Positions 1 to 4,624 of a stretch of 5,483 nucleotides of DNA are shown here, one piece after another (positions within the stretch are counted from its first letter, which is position 1; each line of letters begins with the position of its first letter). The notes beneath the pieces were generated by a model that was not told the origin of the DNA, made no database searches, and saw nothing but the letters and a program-made list of their open reading frames with translations. A program made the translations under genes and the position numbers. Source of the DNA: Actinomycetota bacterium (GTDB taxonomy: Bacteria; Actinomycetota; Acidimicrobiia; Acidimicrobiales; Acidimicrobiaceae); assembly GCA_027318945.1 (NCBI GenBank), contig DAHVOF010000057.1, forward strand, positions 1 through 5,483, given 5' to 3'.

Positions 1-1
1 T

Positions 2-961
2 GAAACCCGACTCAACCTCTACAAAACCATGGTTTTGAGCCGCAGCTTTGAAGAAGCAATTCTGCGAGACTACCACGCCGACAAAAAGCCCGTTTGGGAT
101 ATCGGCGCAGGCCTCATTCCCGGTGAAATGCACCTTTCCGCAGGTCAAGAGCCCGTAGCTGCGGGCGTGTGCGCTCATCTCAAGCCAGACGATGCAATTA
201 CTGCCACGCACCGTCCTCATCATTTCGCCATAGCGCATGGAATGGACTTGAAGCTTTTGGCAGCCGAGATTTTTGGGCGGGAAACGGGTCTCGGAAAGGG
301 AAGGGGTGGGCATATGCACCTCTTTGATCCGAGCACTCACTTTTCGTGTTCAGGGATAATCGCGGAAGGATACCCGCCTGCTCTTGGGATGGCGTTTGCC
401 TTTCAGCGACAGGGGAGAGACAGCGTCGCCGTTGCTGTAACGGGCGAAGGCGCTGTGAACCAGGGGGCTTTTCACGAGTCTCTAAATCTCGCGGCGCTGT
501 GGAGATTACCAGTCGTTTTTGTGATCGAAGACAACGACTGGGCTATTTCGGTTTCCAGAGGTTCTTCGACGGCAATAAGGTCAAATGCGGTCCGCGCTAC
601 AAGCTACGGTATCCGGGGAACGAGAATACAGGACAATTCAGTAGAGGGAGTCTGGGATGCCGCCAAAAATGCGGTTGAAAAAGCGCGGGCTGGCGGAGGT
701 CCATCCCTCATCGAAGTTCACACAGTGAGGCTATGGGGCCATTTCGAGGGAGATGCACAGGCTTATAGAGATGATCTGAATACGCTGATCGATCCTATTC
801 CGGCATACGCAAACCAGCTCGAGAGTGACGGCATCCTTTCTTCGAAAATGATAGAGAACATTGCCAGCGAGGCCAAGAGCCGCGTCGATGACGCATTCGA
901 GTTCGCAAAGTCGAGCCCTCTCCCGTTGGCAGCGGAGGTCAAGAAGTACGTATTCGCGTAA
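2..961 (+). CDS. E1 alpha subunit of a TPP-dependent 2-oxoacid/acetoin dehydrogenase, 5'-partial
   Basis: This is the alpha chain of a heterotetrameric E1, which uses thiamine pyrophosphate (TPP) to decarboxylate a 2-oxoacid (or cleave acetoin) and acylate the lipoyl arm of E2 in the cytoplasm. The TPP/Mg motif is clear: GEGAVNQGAFHESLN followed by LPVVFVIEDNDW, about residues 139-171 counted from the ATG at 29. Also visible are HRPHHFAIAHG (61-71), GKGRGGHMHLFD (89-100) and RLWGHFEGDAQAYR (234-247), all at family positions. The ATG at 29 is probably not the start. The frame is open to the left edge and reads ETRLNLYKT before MVLSRSFEEA, matching the usual LxLYRxMxLxRxFEE start region of E1 alpha, so the true N-terminus lies outside the window. 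The visible 319 residues fit a family size of about 320-370. Odd points are GEG instead of the usual GDG and EDN instead of ENN. Pyruvate, acetoin and branched-chain substrates cannot be separated by eye. The next gene is its E1 beta partner. Confidence 0.93.
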   Translation, partial: ETRLNLYKTMVLSRSFEEAILRDYHADKKPVWDIGAGLIPGEMHLSAGQEPVAAGVCAHLKPDDAITATHRPHHFAIAHGMDLKLLAAEIFGRETGLGKGRGGHMHLFDPSTHFSCSGIIAEGYPPALGMAFAFQRQGRDSVAVAVTGEGAVNQGAFHESLNLAALWRLPVVFVIEDNDWAISVSRGSSTAIRSNAVRATSYGIRGTRIQDNSVEGVWDAAKNAVEKARAGGGPSLIEVHTVRLWGHFEGDAQAYRDDLNTLIDPIPAYANQLESDGILSSKMIENIASEAKSRVDDAFEFAKSSPLPLAAEVKKYVFA

Positions 962-966
962 GGAGG
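960..966 (+). promoter_or_regulatory. Shine-Dalgarno of the E1 beta gene, overlapping the E1 alpha stop
   Basis: AAGGAGG overlaps the TAA stop of E1 alpha (959-961) and lies 4 nt before the ATG at 971. This near-perfect anti-16S match, fused to the upstream stop, implies translational coupling of the two E1 chains, which are needed in equal amounts. It also decides against the GTG at 968, which would be only 1 nt from the motif. Confidence 0.75.
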
Positions 967-970
967 AGTG

Positions 971-2008
971 ATGGTACTTATAAGCACACCAAATGAAGCG
1001 GTTACAGCGAGGAAGTTGACAACCGCCAAGGCAATGGTAGAGGCGATTTCTCAGGAGATGGAGCGGGATCCTGCGATTTTTGTGTTGGGGGAAGACGTGG
1101 GAGCCTATGGAGGTATCTTTTCGTCCACCTCTGGGCTGCTAGAAAAGTTTGGTCCGCAGCGGGTCATTGACACACCAATATCCGAGACTGCGTTCATGGG
1201 ACTTGCCACGGGAGCTGCGGTGGAAGGATTGCGGCCGATAGTGGAGTTGATGTTCGTTGATTTTTTCGGTGTTTGTATGGATCAGATCTACAATCACATG
1301 GCAAAAATTCACTATGAGTCCGGCGGGAGCGTGAAGGTTCCGCTTGTTCTCATGACTGCTGTGGGTGGAGGTTATTCCGACGGTGCCCAGCATTCCCAGT
1401 GCCTTTGGGGGCTATTTGCACATTTGCCTGGATTGAAAGTAGTTGTGCCGAGTAATCCGTACGATGCAAAGGGGCTGATGATCTCCGCAATCAGAGACGA
1501 CAACCCAGTCATGTACATGTTCCACAAAGGGGTTATGGGCCTTCCGTGGATGGCGAAGAATATTCGCACGCTTGGTCCGGTGCCCGAAATGGCATTCGAG
1601 GTCCCGATTGGCCGGGCATCCGTAGTCAAGACCGGAAACGACCTCACCATCGTCACAATTTCCTTGTCGGTTCATCACGCATTGGATGCTTCGGAAGTCC
1701 TGGCTCCGCAGGGCATAGATTGCGAAGTAATAGATCTGCGAAGTCTTGTCCCGCTTGACAAGGAGACGATTTTGGACTCGGTGTCAAAGACGGGACGCCT
1801 TCTCGTGGTGGATGAGGACTACCTTTCCTTTGGGTTGACTGGAGAGGTGGCTGCAATTGTGGCCGAGGAAAATCCCACTATGCTCAAGGCGCCTGTTATT
1901 CGCTTGGCGGTCCCTGATGTCCCGATTCCATATTCTCGCACTCTTGAATATGCGGTGCTGCCAACGACCGGGCGGATTGAATCGGCTGCCAAGCGTTTGA
2001 TGGCTTGA
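971..2008 (+). CDS. E1 beta subunit of a TPP-dependent 2-oxoacid/acetoin dehydrogenase
   Basis: This is the beta chain of the same E1 enzyme, supplying the second half of the TPP pocket in the alpha2beta2 tetramer. Family landmarks (numbered from the ATG at 971) are RKLTTAKAMVEAI near the start, VLGEDVGAYGG (38-48), RVIDTPISETAF (64-75) with the conserved Glu72 that contacts the TPP aminopyrimidine, and FVDFFG (95-100). AQHSQ (139-143) carries the conserved active-site His141, LPGLKVVVPSNPYDAKG follows shortly after, and the C-terminal transketolase-like domain has CEVIDLRSLVPLD and ends VPIPYSRTLE...VLPTTGRI. At 345 residues it is slightly longer than the usual ~325, with a short N-terminal extension. 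I chose ATG 971 over GTG 968 because of the distance to the AAGGAGG site. It is co-transcribed with E1 alpha (9 nt between the stop and this ATG), and the lipoyl gene follows 2 nt after its stop. No damage is seen. The substrate is undetermined. Confidence 0.95.
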   Translation: MVLISTPNEAVTARKLTTAKAMVEAISQEMERDPAIFVLGEDVGAYGGIFSSTSGLLEKFGPQRVIDTPISETAFMGLATGAAVEGLRPIVELMFVDFFGVCMDQIYNHMAKIHYESGGSVKVPLVLMTAVGGGYSDGAQHSQCLWGLFAHLPGLKVVVPSNPYDAKGLMISAIRDDNPVMYMFHKGVMGLPWMAKNIRTLGPVPEMAFEVPIGRASVVKTGNDLTIVTISLSVHHALDASEVLAPQGIDCEVIDLRSLVPLDKETILDSVSKTGRLLVVDEDYLSFGLTGEVAAIVAEENPTMLKAPVIRLAVPDVPIPYSRTLEYAVLPTTGRIESAAKRLMA

Positions 2009-2010
2009 AA

Positions 2011-2241
2011 ATGGACGTTAGGTTTCCCGTACTTTCGCGCAATGATTCCGAGCTCGATGGGGTAGTGGCAACTTGGTTTGTGAGTGAAGGCCAAGTTGTC
2101 CAAAAGGATCAGCTAATAGCCGAGGTTCAGGTTGAAAAAGTATCTGCCGAAGTTGTAGCTCCAATCTCGGGGCAGATAACGTTTCTCGCGAACGAGCAGG
2201 AAGTCGTTCATCAGGGTAGTGCCATTGCGAGGATCGACTGA
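2011..2241 (+). CDS. Single lipoyl-domain protein (stand-alone carrier or truncated E2)
   Basis: The 76 residues form one complete biotinyl/lipoyl-attachment domain. It starts MDVRFPVLS, continues WFVSEGQVVQKDQLIAEVQ, and has the modification loop VQVEKVSAEV with Lys44 as the predicted lipoylated residue (canonical E2: ETDKA). It ends APISGQITFLANEQEVVHQGSAIARID. Lipoate on Lys44 would take the acyl group from the E1 encoded just upstream. The ATG at 2011 is 2 nt after the E1 beta stop, with a weak GATGG 7 nt before it; TTG 2005 is in frame but inside E1 beta and less likely. A normal E2 (about 400 residues or more) would continue with an E3-binding domain and a catalytic acyltransferase core; here a TGA follows immediately after the domain. 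Short stand-alone lipoyl proteins beside E1 genes do exist, so this may be intact. A remnant of a broken E2 is the alternative. Biotinylation is unlikely because the AMKM-type motif is absent. Confidence 0.85.
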   Translation: MDVRFPVLSRNDSELDGVVATWFVSEGQVVQKDQLIAEVQVEKVSAEVVAPISGQITFLANEQEVVHQGSAIARID

Positions 2242-2362
2242 AATGCCTGGTTCTTTCAGCTGCGTCAGTGCATTGTGAAGAGCCCGGCGAGTTGTCGAGC
2301 TTGGTCCTCATGTCGGTCATTCTGCTGACCGGCCATGGGCGGGGACGATTTTCGCGCTGTAG
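2242..2362 (+). pseudogene. Possible remnant of the E2 E3-binding domain, frameshifted and stopped
   Basis: Shifted by +1 relative to the lipoyl frame, the reading from 2243 gives CVSAL, a TGA at 2276-2278, then RARRVVELG, eleven residues, AGTIFAL and a TAG at 2360-2362. Peripheral-subunit-binding domains read SPxxRRLAxELG, eleven residues, GGRIxxxDV, so the ELG-to-GG spacing matches exactly. The lipoyl stop, the frame change and the internal TGA would then be disabling mutations in a former full-length E2. No acyltransferase core can be recognised afterwards. The match is short and the GTG/DL signature residues are missing, so chance similarity is quite possible. Confidence 0.22.
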
Positions 2363-2446
2363 CCGTCGAATTGCCGGGGCCGATTGGGGCCGGGTCGCAT
2401 TGGCCGGGGGCCGCGAAGTTTTTGTGCAGGCCTGGTTACCGGCGCG

Positions 2447-2490
2447 CAAAACGTGCCTGGCTGCGTCACGGTTGGAGCAACCAGGCACGT
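2447..2490 (-). terminator. Intrinsic terminator for the minus-strand membrane-protein gene
   Basis: A perfect 10-bp inverted repeat, ACGTGCCTGG at 2451-2460 and CCAGGCACGT at 2481-2490, flanks a 20-nt loop. Read on the minus strand, the hairpin begins 11 nt after the stop of the membrane-protein gene (stop at 2503-2501) and is followed by a short T run (TTTT at 2451-2448) before GCGCGCC. The T run is short and the loop is long, so efficiency is uncertain. On the plus strand no T run follows, so it is not an obvious terminator for the dehydrogenase operon. An alternative pairing of AACCAGGC (2479-2486) with GCCTGGTT (2430-2437) is possible. Confidence 0.55.
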
Positions 2491-2500
2491 ATCGAAGGAT

Positions 2501-3103
2501 TCAGATGTGGTCGTGCGTTCCCGTCAGTATCTCCGCTTCCGGGTCAGTCTTGCGGGAGTGGTACAGACCCAGTATCGCAAGGACCAGAAGTATCGCCGCC
2601 GCTATGTAGGCTCCGATAGCTGCCCAGCCCATGATTGACGCCATGGTCCCGAATGCGAACGCATTCAGCAGCATGCCTCTCAAAGTCGTGCCCTGGAACG
2701 AGGTCTGCTCAAGTGAAGCAAGGCTGGTTGCCTGTGTGCTGCCAGCCTTGGCCGTTCTTGCCGCGGTGCTGATCTCAGAGTAGACGCCGTGGTATGGCAT
2801 GTTGTACAGGTGAACTGCGATGAAGTCGTTAGCGTAGACCTGAGCCTGCTGTCCTGTGAGCAGCTGCTGGCCTGCGTACTGGGACACCGATGGGATCATG
2901 CTGGGCGTGATCTCGGTACCCGCCTTGGGGTTGGCGAACGCCGACTTTGGCGGGAAGAAGATCTGCTGCTCAGCCAGTTGGTTATGCACCTGGTTGTTGA
3001 TGTAAAAGTGACCCCAAGTCAGAAGCGAGCCGGCCACGATCAAAACCACGACCAGCAGCATTCCTGTAAGGCTCACTAGAGTGTCGAAGGTCCTTCGTCT
3101 CAT
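2501..3103 (-). CDS. Three-segment membrane protein of unknown function (actinobacterial type)
   Basis: This 200-residue protein begins with a basic MRRR, then a hydrophobic helix at about 9-30 (LVSLTGMLLVVVLIVAGSLL). A polar, probably extracytoplasmic stretch of about 110 residues follows (GHFYINNQVHNQLAEQQIFF, TEITPSMIPSVSQYAGQQLL, YANDFIAVHL). It closes with a long hydrophobic C-terminal part at about 144-182 that could be two closely packed helices, and a charged His-rich tail ending THDHI. From memory, the pattern WGHxxxNxQVHxQLAxQxIxFPP ... YAGQQLxTGxQAxxYAxxFIxVHL resembles a conserved actinobacterial family that databases often carry under the misleading name 'aromatic ring-opening dioxygenase LigA'. 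No catalytic residues for that reaction are visible and I assign no function. The ATG at 3103 has AGGAAAG at 3120-3114, 10 nt before it. Its 3' end faces the dehydrogenase operon and a terminator hairpin follows. Its 5' end is divergent from the response-regulator operon. Confidence 0.88.
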   Translation of the reverse strand: MRRRTFDTLVSLTGMLLVVVLIVAGSLLTWGHFYINNQVHNQLAEQQIFFPPKSAFANPKAGTEITPSMIPSVSQYAGQQLLTGQQAQVYANDFIAVHLYNMPYHGVYSEISTAARTAKAGSTQATSLASLEQTSFQGTTLRGMLLNAFAFGTMASIMGWAAIGAYIAAAILLVLAILGLYHSRKTDPEAEILTGTHDHI

Positions 3104-3414
3104 TTTGTGCCTACTTTCCTGTCGCTATTCCGGCTGATCTGAATTCGTCCTACACTGATGGCCACCGATTCGTGAGCGGTAACGCCAGCTAGTGGTGATA
3201 CTTCTCTGCGCTCGTTCTGGTTGATGGTAAGAGGCATTTTTCCAGCATTTTCAGCCGGGCACATTGTTAGAACTTTCTTTAACTCGTCAGCAACGGGATC
3301 GTTTTGCCCCCCATCCCCTTGAGTCCAAAATGCATACGGTGGAAGGGCTGCATAAGAGCGGAAGCAGAGTCTTTCTGATCCTCTCTGTAACCCTGTAGCC
3401 AGCACTTTGAACAT
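3100..3414 (-). CDS. Doubtful 104-residue ORF overlapping the membrane-protein start by 4 nt
   Basis: This minus-strand frame of 104 codons ends in an ATGA overlap with the start codon of the membrane-protein gene, the arrangement typical of translationally coupled genes. The product starts MFKVLATGLQRGSERL, has a central LKKVLTMCPAENAGKMPL and a basic C-terminus (ISRNSDRKVGTK). It has no membrane segment, signal peptide or motif I recognise, and no clear Shine-Dalgarno precedes the ATG (GATGAAAGT only). Composition is unconvincing for a protein. It may simply be an open stretch in the leader of the membrane-protein gene. The overlap is the only real argument in favour. Confidence 0.22.
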   Translation of the reverse strand: MFKVLATGLQRGSERLCFRSYAALPPYAFWTQGDGGQNDPVADELKKVLTMCPAENAGKMPLTINQNERREVSPLAGVTAHESVAISVGRIQISRNSDRKVGTK

Positions 3415-3524
3415 ACTTTCATCGTAGGTTTGCGGCCTTCGAAGTTAGACACGAGATCTACCGCTCACACCTGCGCAATTCTACGGTATCGGCCCCCGTA
3501 TTCCCTGGATATGAGGCCCGGGCA

Positions 3525-3653
3525 ATGCTCTTAGGAGAATTTCTCGGTAGAATGATCTCGGTGGGGCCCGCCAGATTGGCTCAGTTCGAGGTAGTTGGAA
3601 GGGGATTCGAGGATGAAATGGCGGCCTGGCTATCAGCGCTTGTCATTGGCTGA
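3525..3653 (+). CDS. Possible 42-residue small protein or fragment of a decayed gene
   Basis: The ATG at 3525, preceded by GAGG with 8 nt spacing, opens a 42-residue frame starting MLLGEFLGRMISVG and ending FEDEMAAWLSALVIG. The amino-acid mix (small hydrophobics, balanced acids and bases) looks more like protein than the other frames here. The same frame is open back to a TGA at 3408-3410 and its codons (RFAAFEVRHEIYRSHLRN, SAPVFPGYEARA) also look protein-like, but no ATG, GTG or TTG occurs before 3525. It could be a true small protein or the C-terminal remnant of a larger lost gene. No family is recognised. It overlaps the ORF at 3613-3813 in another frame, so at most one of the two is likely to be real. 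Confidence 0.25.
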   Translation: MLLGEFLGRMISVGPARLAQFEVVGRGFEDEMAAWLSALVIG

Positions 3654-3813
3654 CAAACTGTACAGCACAATCGAACTGCGCTTCGATGGCGCTAACACTG
3701 GGGCAGCGAGCAATACGCCACTCCGAGCACGAGTTGGAAGCAGCACGGCTTTTGATGGTCTACCTGTAGTTCTGCAGGTAGACGAGTTGGTTTCGGAGAG
3801 CAGAAGTGGGTAA
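3613..3813 (+). CDS. Possible 66-residue ORF with a strong ribosome binding site, function unknown
   Basis: GGAAGGGG at 3597-3604 lies 8 nt before the ATG at 3613, one of the better Shine-Dalgarno sites in the window. The product starts MKWRPGYQRLSLADKL and ends VVLQVDELVSESRSG. It is soluble and basic at the N-terminus, and no family is recognised. The region encoding LPVVLQVDEL is also a 26-bp near-palindrome, and the TAA stop (3811-3813) is inside the predicted -10 element of the next gene's promoter, both of which argue for regulatory rather than coding use. Real small gene, leader peptide and chance ORF are all open. Confidence 0.25.
   Translation: MKWRPGYQRLSLADKLYSTIELRFDGANTGAASNTPLRARVGSSTAFDGLPVVLQVDELVSESRSG
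3758..3783. repeat. 26-bp near-palindrome upstream of the response regulator
   Basis: GTCTACCTGTA and TGCAGGTAGAC are 11-nt arms separated by GTTC, complementary except for one T-G position. As DNA it is a near-symmetric site of the size bound by dimeric regulators, and LuxR/NarL-type regulators bind inverted repeats. As RNA it would be an 11-bp stem (one U-G pair) with a 4-nt loop. It ends 3 nt before the predicted -35 element at 3787. No T run follows on either strand, so it is not a standard terminator. Which protein, if any, binds is unknown. Confidence 0.55.
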
Positions 3814-3816
3814 TAT
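3787..3816 (+). promoter_or_regulatory. Predicted sigma70-type promoter of the two-component operon
   Basis: TTGGTT (3787-3792) and TAATAT (3811-3816) are separated by 18 nt and match the TTGACA/TATAAT consensus at four of six and four of six bases respectively. Transcription would start near 3823, leaving a leader of about 70 nt that contains a small ORF before the regulator ATG at 3893. A second weaker -10-like GATAAT lies at 3844-3849 without a good -35. The adjacent palindrome could serve as an operator or activator site. Confidence 0.35.
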
Positions 3817-3864
3817 CGTGCTAGTGAATTATCCACGTGGCTAGATAATACGAAGGGGTACTTG

Positions 3865-3930
3865 ATGTGCCTTAAAAGCTTGTGGAGCTCAAATGTCTCT
3901 TTTGGATCGTTCTATGGATTCACTCGCTAA
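3865..3930 (+). CDS. 21-codon leader ORF overlapping the response-regulator start
   Basis: AAGGGG at 3853-3858, 6 nt before the ATG at 3865, is a stronger site than the GTGGAG used by the regulator itself. The ORF encodes MCLKSLWSSN followed by VSFGSFYGFTR and stops at TAA 3928-3930, in a different frame 38 nt inside the regulator gene. Ribosomes translating it would cross the regulator's ribosome binding site and start, so it could tune regulator translation. It contains no run of a single amino acid typical of attenuators. Without conservation data a chance ORF remains possible. Confidence 0.3.
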   Translation: MCLKSLWSSNVSFGSFYGFTR

Positions 3931-4624
3931 TTCCCGGGCCAGTGCCGTCAGAGAGCACGGCCAGATCAGGGTGCTAATTGTCGACGACCACGCGCTCGTT
4001 CGAGAAGGCACCGTCCAGTTGCTTGAACGGGAGCCCGATATGACTGTCGTGGGTCAGGCTTCTACGGGAGCTCAAGCGAATTTATTATTTGACCGTCTTG
4101 CCGTAGACGTGGCTCTTCTTGACGTAAACCTTCCTGACATGAGCGGTTTAGAAGTCGCCCGGCTGCTGGCGCTTAAGCATCCGACCATACGGGTACTGGT
4201 AGTCAGCGCGTATGACGATTATGCATACGTAGCTGAGGCTCTAGACCTCGGCGTGGCCGGATACCTCCTTAAGACAGCTACAGGTAGGGAGCTTGTAGAT
4301 GCTGTGCGCACCGTCGCTGGTGGAGATTTCGTTCTCAGCGGATCGATTTCTCTTAGGTTGGCTCATCGTCGCCAGTCAAACCATGAAGTGAATGAAGCGA
4401 AGTTGACGCCGAGGGAGATAGATGTACTCAGACTCCTCGGCAAGGGCCTTACGAACAAGGGTATTGCCAATAACCTGGGCCTTACGATACGCACGGTAGA
4501 AGGCTACGTATCCAATGTTCTTGCGAAATTAGGAGCAGCGTCCAGAACCGAGGCTGCTCTCTATGCGCTCAGCCGCCATTTGATTCCACTGGACGAGCAC
4601 GATGAGCCGACCGACACGCGCTGA
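3893..4624 (+). CDS. NarL/LuxR-family two-component response regulator
   Basis: This cytoplasmic DNA-binding regulator is presumably phosphorylated by the sensor kinase encoded next. The N-terminal receiver domain spans about residues 25-143: IRVLIVDDHALVREG with acidic pair Asp31/Asp32, phospho-acceptor Asp77 in ALLDVNLPDMSG, Ser105 in VVSAYDD and Lys127 in GYLLKTATGREL. The C-terminal LuxR-type helix-turn-helix is at about 171-222: LTPREIDVLRLLGKGLTNKG, then IANNLGLTIRTVEGYVSNVL. All receiver and HTH landmarks are intact. The length of 243 is a little over the usual ~210-220, because of a 24-residue N-terminal extension before the first strand and a polar C-terminal tail. The ATG at 3893 follows GTGGAG at 5 nt spacing; an in-frame ATG at 3914 is an alternative. 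It is the first gene of an RR-HK operon. Regulation may involve the palindrome, promoter and leader ORF just upstream. Target genes are unknown. Confidence 0.95.
   Translation: MSLLDRSMDSLANSRASAVREHGQIRVLIVDDHALVREGTVQLLEREPDMTVVGQASTGAQANLLFDRLAVDVALLDVNLPDMSGLEVARLLALKHPTIRVLVVSAYDDYAYVAEALDLGVAGYLLKTATGRELVDAVRTVAGGDFVLSGSISLRLAHRRQSNHEVNEAKLTPREIDVLRLLGKGLTNKGIANNLGLTIRTVEGYVSNVLAKLGAASRTEAALYALSRHLIPLDEHDEPTDTR

Larger units (their letters stand above)
3104..3892. other. Gene-poor divergent region between the membrane protein and the regulator operon
   Basis: About 790 bases carry no gene I can assign firmly. It must hold promoters for the divergent minus-strand membrane protein and plus-strand response regulator. 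Seen in it, left to right: a doubtful minus-strand ORF (3414-3100), an open plus frame without an early start (3411-3653), a 66-codon plus ORF with a good ribosome binding site (3613-3813), a 26-bp near-palindrome (3758-3783), a sigma70-like promoter (3787-3816), small inverted repeats (3828-3849) and a leader ORF (3865-3930). No convincing minus-strand promoter was found by eye. The many short overlapping candidates and the lack of a clear gene suggest decayed coding sequence mixed with regulatory DNA. Confidence 0.6.

Noticed and set aside
346..678. A 110-codon plus-strand frame inside E1 alpha
   Set aside because: It overlaps the TPP motif of E1 alpha in a different frame and its Arg/Cys-rich product is typical of a shadow.
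968..970. GTG as the E1 beta start
   Set aside because: It is only 1 nt from the AAGGAGG site; the ATG at 971 is better placed and gives the same protein minus one residue.
2005..2007. TTG as the start of the lipoyl protein
   Set aside because: It lies within the last codons of E1 beta and adds two residues before the natural MDVRFP start at ATG 2011.
2018..2488. A 156-codon open frame on the minus strand across the lipoyl gene and the following gap
   Set aside because: It is antisense to a well-supported lipoyl domain, rich in Arg, Pro and Ser as shadow frames are, and shows no motif.
2451..2490. Terminator for the dehydrogenase operon on the plus strand
   Set aside because: On the plus strand the hairpin is followed by ATCGAAGG with no T run; the T run exists only on the minus-strand side.
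2268..2638. Three overlapping plus-strand frames running into the minus-strand membrane-protein gene
   Set aside because: They are mostly antisense to the end of that gene and cross its terminator. The part before 2362 was considered only as a possible E2 remnant.
3633..3836. A 67-codon minus-strand frame upstream of the regulator
   Set aside because: It is low-complexity Ser/Leu/Arg, lacks a ribosome binding site and is antisense to the better-supported 3613-3813 frame.
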